Of a stretch of DNA of 21,920 nucleotides, positions 15,941 to 21,920 are shown piece after piece (positions within the stretch are counted from its first letter, which is position 1; each line of letters begins with the position of its first letter). The stretch is taken from contig JAYGED010000092.1 of assembly GCA_046582565.1 (NCBI GenBank), positions 1-21,920 on the forward strand, in the 5' to 3' direction. Under the pieces are notes generated by a model. It saw only the letters and a program-made list of their open reading frames with translations. It was not told the origin of the DNA and made no database searches. This DNA is from JAYGED01 sp046582565 (GTDB lineage Bacteria; Pseudomonadota; Alphaproteobacteria; JAAXGF01). The translations under genes were made by a program, and so were the position numbers.

Positions 15941-17103
15941 CAAATCTCGAAGTATGTGTCGAGCAGGGCGGCGTAGATGTCGGTCAGGGCATGGAGGTCG
16001 GCGACGGGCACGCGCTCGTCGACCTGGTGCATGGTCTGGCCGGCCAGGCCGAATTCGACGACTGGGCAATGATCTTTGATGAAGCGTGCGTCCGAGGTGC
16101 CGCCGGTGGTGCTCAACTCGGGGCGCGCGCCGGTAACTTGCTCTATGGCGGCGGCGATGGCGTCGCTCAAGGGGCCGGGCAGGGTGAGAAAGGCTTCGCC
16201 GCCGATGCGGATATCAAGCTCGTGGTCGCCGGCGTGGCGCGCGCAGACCTCGCGCATCCAGGCCGCGAGGCTATCGCCCGTGTGCTGGTCGTTGAAACGG
16301 ATGTTGAAGGTCGCCCGCCCCGAGGAGGGGATCACGTTATGGGCCGGGTTGCCCACATCGATGGTCGTTACTTCCAAATTGGACGGCTGGAAATGATCGG
16401 TTCCCTCGTCGAGTACTTCGTCGTTGAGCGCCGCCAGGGTGTGCACCAGCCGGGGAATCGGATTGTCGGCGCGCTGAGGGTAGGCGATATGGCCCTGGGT
16501 TCCCCGCACGGTGAGCTGCCCGGTGATGGTTCCCCGCCGGCCGATCTTGACCATCTCGCCGAGGCGCTCGGGATTGGTCGGCTCGCCCACCAGGCAGGCA
16601 TCCAGAATCTCGCCCCGCTCTACCAGCCAATCGAGCATTTTGACCGTTCCGTTGATTGCCGGGCCTTCCTCGTCGCCGGTGATCAGCAGGCTGATCGAGC
16701 CGCTGAAATCGTCCCCGCGGGCCTTCAGCAGACGCCCCGCCGCGGCTGCGAAACAGGCGATAGCGCCCTTCATATCGGCGGCGCCGCGGCCGTATAGAGT
16801 GTCGTCTTTGATTGCGGCGTCGAACGGCCCAACGGCCCAGGCTTCGGCATCGCCCACCGGCACCACATCGGTGTGGCCGGCGAAGCAGAAGTTGGGTGAA
16901 CCCTCGCCGATGCGAGCATAGAGATTGTCCACATCGGCCGTGCCGGCTTCTGAAAACGGCAGCCGGTGGCAAGTGAAGCCGAGTCCTTCCAGGGCCGCCT
17001 GAAGCACCCCAAGCGCACCCTCGTCGGCGGGGGTGACGCTCGGGCAGCGGATCATCGCCGCCGCCAGTTCAACCGGGTCGATGGCGCTGTTGTCGCGGCT
17101 CAT
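15940..17103 (-). CDS. dapE: Succinyl-diaminopimelate desuccinylase
   Basis: A 387-residue M20-family zinc amidohydrolase that splits N-succinyl-LL-2,6-diaminopimelate into succinate and LL-diaminopimelate, in lysine and peptidoglycan precursor synthesis. Zinc and catalytic residues are in place: H77 and D79 ('AGHTDVVP'), D110 ('GRGAADMKG'), E145/E146 ('TGDEEGPAINGT'), E174 ('GEPTN') and H359 ('TMHQVDE'). 'GTQGHIAYP' and 'NIRFND' mark the dimerisation domain. Length is normal (E. coli 375). The ATG touches the outer end of a terminal inverted repeat of the structured element between dapD and dapE, and the ribosome binding site AAGGGGG lies inside that repeat, four bases from the start codon. 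Confidence 0.96.
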   Translation of the reverse strand: MSRDNSAIDPVELAAAMIRCPSVTPADEGALGVLQAALEGLGFTCHRLPFSEAGTADVDNLYARIGEGSPNFCFAGHTDVVPVGDAEAWAVGPFDAAIKDDTLYGRGAADMKGAIACFAAAAGRLLKARGDDFSGSISLLITGDEEGPAINGTVKMLDWLVERGEILDACLVGEPTNPERLGEMVKIGRRGTITGQLTVRGTQGHIAYPQRADNPIPRLVHTLAALNDEVLDEGTDHFQPSNLEVTTIDVGNPAHNVIPSSGRATFNIRFNDQHTGDSLAAWMREVCARHAGDHELDIRIGGEAFLTLPGPLSDAIAAAIEQVTGARPELSTTGGTSDARFIKDHCPVVEFGLAGQTMHQVDERVPVADLHALTDIYAALLDTYFEI

Positions 17104-17136
17104 AATACCCCCTTGCGATGATAGGGACCCATTTCA
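17104..17136 (+). repeat. Terminal inverted repeat, dapE-proximal copy
   Basis: This repeat begins directly after the dapE start codon complement (17101-17103) and starts AATACCCCCTTGCG. It matches the reverse complement of 17336-17368 at 32 of 33 bases. It holds the dapE ribosome binding site. Confidence 0.85.
17108..17114 (-). promoter_or_regulatory. dapE ribosome binding site located inside a terminal inverted repeat
   Basis: The minus strand reads AAGGGGG with four bases to ATG 17103. The same seven bases are complementary to the repeat copy at 17358-17364, just upstream of the dapD stop. In the dapD-dapE transcript this site could therefore be base-paired and hidden when the stem forms. 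Confidence 0.5.
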
Positions 17137-17145
17137 CCGGGATTA

Positions 17146-17224
17146 TTTTGCCCGAAGGCAAGGCGCGCTTTGCGCCGTAGTGCCCCACACTTCAAGCGAA
17201 GCGCAACGCGGCATTCGGGCAAAA
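17146..17224. repeat. Internal hairpin A
   Basis: TTTTGCCCGAA at 17146-17156 is a perfect inverted repeat of TTCGGGCAAAA at 17214-17224. A second small stem, GGCGC/GCGCC at 17162-17166 and 17172-17176, lies within it. Confidence 0.7.
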
Positions 17225-17239
17225 GAACCCGGCCTTCGG

Positions 17240-17335
17240 TGGCATGAAACCGGCCATCGGGTGCGTTGCGATGCTTGCCCGATACGAGGTATCGCGCTGC
17301 GCAACGCGCCTGCCCGAATGGCCGGTTTGATGCCA
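17240..17335. repeat. Internal hairpin B
   Basis: The arms 17240-17261 and 17313-17335 pair over about 22 bp with one mismatch and one bulged base (core AAACCGGCCAT). Nested inside are GCGTTGCG/CGCAACGC (17263-17270 and 17300-17307) and CGATAC/GTATCG (17280-17285 and 17289-17294). The right arm ends exactly where the terminal repeat begins. Confidence 0.7.
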
Positions 17336-17368
17336 TGAAATGGGTTCCTATCATCGCAAGGGGGTATT
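17336..17368 (-). repeat. Terminal inverted repeat, dapD-proximal copy
   Basis: Read on the minus strand this copy starts AATACCCCCTTGCG and supplies the final dapD codons (Asn-Thr-Pro-Leu-Arg) and the TGA stop at 17353-17351. It pairs with 17104-17136. Confidence 0.85.
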
Positions 17369-18217
17369 TTCCCGTAAGAGCTCGTTGATCGAGGTCTTGG
17401 CGCGGGTGCGTTCGTCGACGGTTTTGACGATGACCGCGCAATAGAGGCTGGGGTCCACCGTGTTGGCGCCACTCGTCGATGAGGTCGGGGGCAGGGTGCC
17501 TGACACCACCACCGAATAGGCCGGCACCCGGCCGTAATGAATTTCGCCGGTTGCCCTGTCGACGATCTTGGTCGAGGCGCCGATAAAGACGCCCATGGAG
17601 AGCACCGCGCCTTCCTCCACCACGACGCCTTCGACGACTTCGCTGCGCGCGCCGATGAAGCAGTTGTCCTCGATAATCACCGGACCGGCCTGCAAGGGCT
17701 CAAGCACGCCGCCGATGCCGGCGCCGCCCGAAATATGACAGTTCTTGCCGACCTGGGCGCAGCTGCCCACGGTCGCCCAGGCGTCGATCATGGTGCCGGA
17801 ATCGACATAGCCGCCGATATTGACGAAGCAGGGCATAAGGATCACCCCCGGCGCGATATAGGCCGAATGACGCACTACGCAATGGGGCACGGCGCGAAAC
17901 CCTGCTTCTTGGAAGCGCGCCTCGTCCCAGCCGTCGAATTTCGAGCGCACCTTGTCGTACCAGGGCGCGTTGCCGCCGGGTCCGCCCGGAATCGGCGCCG
18001 AATCATAGAGCCGGAACGACAGCAGGACCGCCTTCTTGAGCCATTGGTTGGTGCGCCATTCGCCCTCGATCTTCTCGGCGACGCGCAACTGGCCTGAATC
18101 AAGACTTTCCAGGGTAGCGTCCACGGTTTGGCGCAACTCTCCTGTGGTCTCGGGGGTGATTTCGTCGCGGCGCTCCCAGGCGTCGTCGATGATCGTTTCT
18201 GCGTGTGCTATATTCAT
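17351..18217 (-). CDS. dapD: Tetrahydrodipicolinate N-succinyltransferase
   Basis: A 288-residue left-handed beta-helix acyltransferase that succinylates tetrahydrodipicolinate with succinyl-CoA, the step before DapC and DapE in lysine/diaminopimelate synthesis. The N-terminal helical domain runs to about residue 100, with 'FRLYDSAPIPGG'. The hexapeptide-repeat core follows, with 'FVNIGGYVDSGTMIDAWATVGSCAQVGKN', cited here in part as 'GGYVDSGTMIDAWATVGS', and 'ISGGAGIGGVLEPLQA', both typical of DapD. E. coli DapD has 274 residues. The usual C-terminal 'KTSINELLR' is followed by Glu and then NTPLR, the last five residues being encoded entirely within a terminal inverted repeat. dapE follows on the same strand after the 265-bp element. 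A HAD phosphatase gene precedes it by 30 bp. Confidence 0.95.
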   Translation of the reverse strand: MNIAHAETIIDDAWERRDEITPETTGELRQTVDATLESLDSGQLRVAEKIEGEWRTNQWLKKAVLLSFRLYDSAPIPGGPGGNAPWYDKVRSKFDGWDEARFQEAGFRAVPHCVVRHSAYIAPGVILMPCFVNIGGYVDSGTMIDAWATVGSCAQVGKNCHISGGAGIGGVLEPLQAGPVIIEDNCFIGARSEVVEGVVVEEGAVLSMGVFIGASTKIVDRATGEIHYGRVPAYSVVVSGTLPPTSSTSGANTVDPSLYCAVIVKTVDERTRAKTSINELLRENTPLR

Positions 18218-18247
18218 GACGCTAAAGTAGCCGGGGGCGACCGGCTG

Positions 18248-18913
18248 TCAACCAACCAAAACCTTTAGCCAGTCAGCGACATCATCAATGATGTGATGAA
18301 CATAGTCATCGGCGCTGCCCTCGGCGCCCCAGACGGTGTCGTTGCGCACCCAAACGGTTGTCATGCCGAGCGCCGCAGCAGGCGCCAGATTGCGGGCCAT
18401 ATCCTCGACCATGACGGCGCCGCGCGGGTCGATCCCGAATCGCTCGACCATTGCCGCATAGGGCGCGGCTTGCGGTTTGGGGATGAAATCCGCGTCGGTG
18501 ATGGCAAAAATGCCGCTGAAATGCTCAGCGACCCCGAGCCTGGCCAGCACATTCTCGGCATGGCCGGTCGATCCATTGGTGAAGATCACCTTGGCGCCGG
18601 GAAGCCTCTCGAGGCTTTGGTCGAGGCCCGGACTGGGCGGGATGCAGGCTAGGTCGATTTCATGGACGAAGCCGAGAAAATCATGGGGATCGATATCGTG
18701 ATGGTGCATCAAGCCACTGAGCGTGGTGCCGTGGTCGCGGAAATATTGCTTTTGGATGCGCCGGGCCTCCCCGGCATCGATATCGAGCAGCCGGGCAATA
18801 AAAGCACCGATACGCTTATCGACCTGATCGAACAGGTTGAAACGCGCCGGATAGATAGTGTTGTCGAGATCGAAGACCCAGGTCTCGATATGGTCGAAGT
18901 CTGTAAGGCTCAT
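18248..18913 (-). CDS. HAD-family pyrimidine 5'-nucleotidase
   Basis: A 221-residue cytoplasmic HAD hydrolase. Motif I is D15-L-D-N-T19, motif II is T112-N-G-S115, the motif III lysine is K146 in 'IPKP', and motif IV is E170-D171 in 'MVEDMARN'. A helical cap lies between motifs I and II. The 'FDLDNTIYPA' start is typical of the SDT1/PhoE-like pyrimidine 5'-nucleotidase group, which dephosphorylates pyrimidine nucleotides or related phosphates. The exact substrate is not certain. This gene commonly sits directly upstream of dapD in alphaproteobacteria, as here (30-bp gap, same strand), so it is probably first in the dapD-dapE operon. Its start is divergent from the GGDEF gene across a 129-bp gap. 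Confidence 0.88.
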   Translation of the reverse strand: MSLTDFDHIETWVFDLDNTIYPARFNLFDQVDKRIGAFIARLLDIDAGEARRIQKQYFRDHGTTLSGLMHHHDIDPHDFLGFVHEIDLACIPPSPGLDQSLERLPGAKVIFTNGSTGHAENVLARLGVAEHFSGIFAITDADFIPKPQAAPYAAMVERFGIDPRGAVMVEDMARNLAPAAALGMTTVWVRNDTVWGAEGSADDYVHHIIDDVADWLKVLVG

Positions 18914-19042
18914 GTTTCTAGAGTTCCGGGAGTTACGTGTTTTGTGAACAGTTTGTTAAGGCCCCTGGGCCATGATCGTTGCCCAATGTCTAAAACCGAC
19001 TCCCTGAAGACCAGGAGTGGGTTGGGTATATAGGAATCTACG
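18914..19042. promoter_or_regulatory. Divergent intergenic region between the nucleotidase and GGDEF genes
   Basis: This 129-bp gap must hold the promoters for both divergent transcription units. The sequence near 18940-18960 is locally AT-richer. TATATA at 19027-19032 looks like a -10 box but lies too close to the ATG at 19043 and has no good -35. I cannot assign a specific promoter. Confidence 0.3.
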
Positions 19043-20767
19043 ATGGGTCATCAAGCGAGTAGCCCTGCCATGGTCATGACCGGCGGCATCAATCCAGATG
19101 TCCATAAGGCTGTTCTTAAACTCGATGAGGCGAAGGGTCTCTCGGAATTTCCCGGCATCGTTATGGTTGCCGACCACCAGGGCTGTATCATAGAGGCGAC
19201 TGATGCGGCGGTTGATCTGCAGGTCGGCCTCGACGAGGACTCAACCGGCATAATGGCCGGCCTGGTTGCCCGCGCCCATAGCACAGGGCCGCTGAACGAG
19301 CCGATCACTTTGAGAGACGGGTCGGCCTATGACCTGGCGATTCTGCCGCTCGGTCAAGGCGGCGCCTTGGTTATCGGCCGGGCCTCGACGATCGATCGAA
19401 ACCTGCGCGACGCCCTGATCGATTCCCGCCAGCGCTATAAGGATTTCGTCGAATGTTCGAGCGATTTTGCCTGGGAAACCGACGCCTTGGGCACCTTCGT
19501 CTTTATTTCCCCGCGCGGCGCTCTGGGTTATGGCGCCAGTGATTTAGCCGGCAGCGTTGCACGCGATCATCTGCATGCGCGCAACGACGATACGCTGCCC
19601 CTGCCGTTTCTCTCTCCGGTGCCGCGCGAAGGCGTCAACATATGGATGCGCGCCGCCGACGGCGCCGCGACCCTGCTCAGTATCGCCTGCGTCCCCTTGT
19701 ACAATCAGGCGGGTCGCTGGACCGGCGCACGGGGTGTTTGCCGCGATATTACCGAGCAATGGAGCCGTGACCAGACCCTTGCCAAGGTGCGGCAGCGTGA
19801 GCGGCTGATTAATGGACTGATCGACTCGATCCGCGACGCCACCGATCAGGCCGAGCTTCTCGACCATGCCGCCAAGGCCACAGGGGAGTCGCTCAAGGCC
19901 AGGTTTTGCACTATTTTCAGACCCGGCGATAAAGGCGACATGGGGCCTGTGGCGCACCATGGCGAGGCGCCCGACAAGGCGCTTGCCTTATCGTTGGCCG
20001 AGGCTGTGAGTAGACTGGGTGACGACAGGCGGGTCACCGCGCTGACCCTCGGCGGCGATGAAGTCATGATCGTGATAACCCGTCATCGTCGTGGCGTGAA
20101 TGGCGCTTTGTGTGTCGCTCGCGACAAGGGACCCGAGGTTTGGAACGAGGAAGACCAGGGGCTGATCGCCAGTGTCGCCGGGCAGCTTGGCGTTGCCATC
20201 GAACAGATCGCAATTCATGAATCCCTGATTCATCAGTCTTTGACCGATGAGCTGACCGGGCTGAACAATCGACGTGCTTTCATGGACGCGCTTCGAGGGC
20301 GCTTCGGACAGGCCATGCGCTCTGGACGGACCGGCTCTCTGCTTTATCTCGATCTCGATAACTTCAAGCGTGTCAACGATGTGTGCGGCCATCAGCGCGG
20401 CGACGATGCTCTCAAGGATATGGCGGCTATCCTTGCGACTCAAACTCGCGTGAACGACGTGGTGGCCCGGCTCGGCGGTGATGAGTTTGCCCTGTGGCTC
20501 GACGAGGTCGGGCAAAACGATGCGGTCACCAAGGCTATGGAACTGCTGGAGGCGAGCACCATTCTGGAAGCCTACTCCGGCGATTCCGACCATATGCTGG
20601 GCGTTTCGATCGGCATCGCGGCGTTCGAACCGGAATCGGGTGAAACCCTCGAACAGCTTATCGCCCGCGCCGATGCCGCCATGTATCAAGCCAAGAAAGA
20701 CGGCAAGGCTAGCTGCGCTGTGGCGCCGCCGGCCGCCGTGTTGGACAGAGAGGAGCAAGACCAGTGA
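19043..20767 (+). CDS. PAS-GAF-GGDEF diguanylate cyclase
   Basis: A 574-residue soluble protein (no membrane segments). An N-terminal PAS-like region (about 36-112, 'GIVMVADHQGCIIEATDAA') is followed by a second PAS with PAC end (about 130-240, 'DFAWETDALGTFVFISPRG' to 'GVCRDITEQ'), a GAF-like region (about 260-395, ending 'SVAGQLGVAIEQIAIHESL') and a GGDEF domain (about 400-560). The catalytic motif is intact at 478-482 (GGDEF), and R469-V-N-D472 sits five residues before it, the classic RxxD product-inhibition site. It should therefore make cyclic di-GMP from two GTP and be feedback inhibited. The ligands of the PAS and GAF modules are unknown. AGGA 7 nt before the ATG supports the start. 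The stop overlaps the next gene as GTGA. Confidence 0.93.
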   Translation: MGHQASSPAMVMTGGINPDVHKAVLKLDEAKGLSEFPGIVMVADHQGCIIEATDAAVDLQVGLDEDSTGIMAGLVARAHSTGPLNEPITLRDGSAYDLAILPLGQGGALVIGRASTIDRNLRDALIDSRQRYKDFVECSSDFAWETDALGTFVFISPRGALGYGASDLAGSVARDHLHARNDDTLPLPFLSPVPREGVNIWMRAADGAATLLSIACVPLYNQAGRWTGARGVCRDITEQWSRDQTLAKVRQRERLINGLIDSIRDATDQAELLDHAAKATGESLKARFCTIFRPGDKGDMGPVAHHGEAPDKALALSLAEAVSRLGDDRRVTALTLGGDEVMIVITRHRRGVNGALCVARDKGPEVWNEEDQGLIASVAGQLGVAIEQIAIHESLIHQSLTDELTGLNNRRAFMDALRGRFGQAMRSGRTGSLLYLDLDNFKRVNDVCGHQRGDDALKDMAAILATQTRVNDVVARLGGDEFALWLDEVGQNDAVTKAMELLEASTILEAYSGDSDHMLGVSIGIAAFEPESGETLEQLIARADAAMYQAKKDGKASCAVAPPAAVLDREEQDQ

Positions 20768-21920
20768 TTAGACCAGAGGATCCGGCAGTCATCATCGATA
20801 GCGATCGCATGTCCTATGACGACTCGAAGACCATGGCGCGCGATCATGACAGCAAAACACGCCGTAAGCTGGCCGCGCGCGAGGATGTGCGACCCGAGAT
20901 TCTATATTATCTTGCCACCGACGATCTGGTCGAGGTGCGCCGTGAAGTGGCCACCAATTGCCAGACACCGCGCCAGGCCGACCACCTTCTGGTCGATGAT
21001 GTGGACGATGAGGTCCGCTGCGAGCTGGCGCGCAAGATCGGCAGGCTGGCGCCTGGTCTCAGCCAGGAGGGAAAGGACCAGCTCCATAAGCTGACCTTCG
21101 AAATCCTCGACGCCCTGGCCCATGACGAACTACCCCGGGTGCGCCAGATCGTTGCCGAGGAAATCAAACGCAGCGACGCCATCCCGCGCGATATCGTCCA
21201 GCATCTGGCGCGCGATGTGGAACTCATCGTGTCGGCCCCGATCCTGCAGTATTCACCGCTGCTCGGTGACAAAGAGCTTATCGAAATCATCGAGAGCGCG
21301 CCTGTCCAGGGGGCGCTCTCCATTATTTCCAATCGTGAAGTGGTGCCGGAGCGGGTCGCCGATGCGATCGCCGGGGCGGGCGATGAAAAAGCCATCGCGG
21401 CGCTCCTCGCCAATCCGAGCGCCCAGATACGTGAAGAAACTCTCGATTCTCTTCTCGACCAGGCGCCGGAAGCGGAAAGCTGGCACGAACCGCTCGTCGT
21501 GCGTCCCGAATTGTCTCTGAACGCAGTGCGGCGCATCGCCAAATTCGTCGCCATGGCGCTGCTGCGGGTGCTCGATGATCGCAGCGATTTGCCCGAAGGG
21601 GCGGCTGCCGAGGTGCGTCAGGCGGTCGCCCGGCGCATCGATAAAGAGGGCGTCAACGGCGGTACCGACGCCGGGCTGGACGCCGACAAAGCCTTCAGGG
21701 AAGGCAAGATCAACGACGAGATGGTGCAGACGTCAATCGATCTGGGCGATCATGATTTTGTCACCAAGGCGTTGGCGCTCAAGGCCGGGTTGCCGGTGGA
21801 GGTGGTTGAGCGGGTATTCTCCCTACAAGGGGCGAAATCGATCACGGCGCTTGTCTGGAAGGCGGGGCTTGGCATGCGCACGGCGATCCAGGTGCAGCTT
21901 CGCATAGCCCGGGTGCCGCC
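20764..21920 (+). CDS. DUF2336-domain protein, C-terminus beyond window
   Basis: The frame runs open from GTG 20764 to the window end, giving at least 385 residues. The sequence shows alpha-helical, HEAT-like repeated units such as 'ILYYLATDDLVEVRREVATN' (about residues 45-65) and 'LPRVRQIVAEEI', followed by 'ILQYSPLLGDKELIEIIES' and 'NREVVPERVADAIAG', which match the DUF2336 family common in alphaproteobacteria. The family's biochemical function is unknown to me. GTG 20764 overlaps the diguanylate cyclase stop as GTGA, which argues for coupled translation; ATG 20809 is an alternative start. The pairing with a GGDEF protein suggests, without proof, a role in cyclic di-GMP-linked control. Confidence 0.85.
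   Translation, partial: MIRPEDPAVIIDSDRMSYDDSKTMARDHDSKTRRKLAAREDVRPEILYYLATDDLVEVRREVATNCQTPRQADHLLVDDVDDEVRCELARKIGRLAPGLSQEGKDQLHKLTFEILDALAHDELPRVRQIVAEEIKRSDAIPRDIVQHLARDVELIVSAPILQYSPLLGDKELIEIIESAPVQGALSIISNREVVPERVADAIAGAGDEKAIAALLANPSAQIREETLDSLLDQAPEAESWHEPLVVRPELSLNAVRRIAKFVAMALLRVLDDRSDLPEGAAAEVRQAVARRIDKEGVNGGTDAGLDADKAFREGKINDEMVQTSIDLGDHDFVTKALALKAGLPVEVVERVFSLQGAKSITALVWKAGLGMRTAIQVQLRIARVP

Larger units (their letters stand above)
17104..17368. mobile_element. 265-bp miniature element with 33-bp terminal inverted repeats and internal hairpins (MITE-like)
   Basis: The left end 17104-17136 and right end 17336-17368 are 33-bp inverted repeats differing at one position (17126/17346). 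Inside are two more large inverted repeats, 17146-17156 with 17214-17224 and 17240-17261 with 17313-17335, plus smaller ones. No transposase and no convincing gene is encoded: the short open frames across it lack family features and are explained by high GC. I see no clear target-site duplication at the edges. The size, terminal repeats, lack of coding and position between two genes of one operon fit a non-autonomous miniature element or a structured dispersed repeat. Only one copy is in this window, so mobility is inferred. Confidence 0.7.

Noticed and set aside
17033..17472. Short open frames on both strands across the dapD-dapE element that could be read as small proteins.
   Set aside because: They run through inverted repeats and neighbouring genes, have Arg/Pro-rich composition and no plausible start signals; the region is better explained as a structured repeat.
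18960..18971. Short palindrome GGCCC-CT-GGGCC upstream of the GGDEF gene.
   Set aside because: A five-base GC stem with a two-base loop is expected often by chance in this base composition, and no T-run follows.
19027..19032. TATATA as a -10 box for the GGDEF gene.
   Set aside because: Transcription would start almost at the ATG and remove the AGGA ribosome binding site; no -35 match at proper spacing.
1..21920. CRISPR arrays, tRNA or rRNA genes, complete insertion sequences and prophage genes.
   Set aside because: No regularly spaced repeats, no tRNA-like cloverleaf, no transposase and no phage structural genes were seen on either strand.

Overview
The window (21,920 bp, high GC, densely packed genes) looks like chromosomal DNA of an alphaproteobacterium, most likely Rhodospirillales-like. 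The basis is the gene set: the order HAD 5'-nucleotidase – dapD – dapE, a hopanoid-type hpnE, a DUF2336 protein beside a GGDEF protein, a heterotetrameric sarcosine oxidase operon and a non-pyrrolysine MttB-family methyltransferase. This placement is inference from gene content; no 16S, tRNA or other marker lies in the window.

Region 1 (1-2510, + strand): the 3' part of an MttB-family (trimethylamine/glycine-betaine-type) methyltransferase, followed 29 bp later by a Cys-type sulfatase resembling choline sulfatases.

Region 2 (2507-12959, - strand): a long probable operon. In transcription order it has two Opp/Dpp-type ABC permeases, one protein carrying both ABC ATPase domains, sarcosine oxidase soxB-soxD-soxA-soxG, and a class-C beta-lactamase/esterase-family hydrolase. 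Most junctions overlap or are very short (ATGA, TTGA, a stop codon inside a Shine-Dalgarno). No substrate-binding protein and no folate C1 genes are visible. Further upstream on the same strand is a DapA-family lyase/aldolase (13139-14026) that lacks the arginine typical of true dihydrodipicolinate synthase. The 179-bp gap between it and the permeases holds a promoter-like sequence inside an inverted repeat. Regions 1 and 2 together suggest uptake and stepwise demethylation of methylated amines (betaine to dimethylglycine to sarcosine to glycine), but the transported substrate is unknown.

Region 3 (14140-15396, + strand): hpnE, the FAD-dependent hydroxysqualene dehydroxylase-type enzyme of squalene/hopanoid synthesis, without hpnC or hpnD next to it.

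Region 4 (15380-18913, - strand): a HAD 5'-nucleotidase, dapD, dapE and a small multi-span membrane protein (lysine/peptidoglycan precursor synthesis plus neighbours). Between dapD and dapE lies the most unusual structure in the window: a 265-bp element bounded by 33-bp terminal inverted repeats (one mismatch) and containing two further large inverted repeats. One terminal repeat supplies the last five codons and stop of dapD. The other ends at the dapE start codon and supplies its ribosome binding site.

Region 5 (19043-21920, + strand): a PAS-GAF-GGDEF diguanylate cyclase with an intact product-inhibition site, overlapping by GTGA a DUF2336 protein that runs off the window end.
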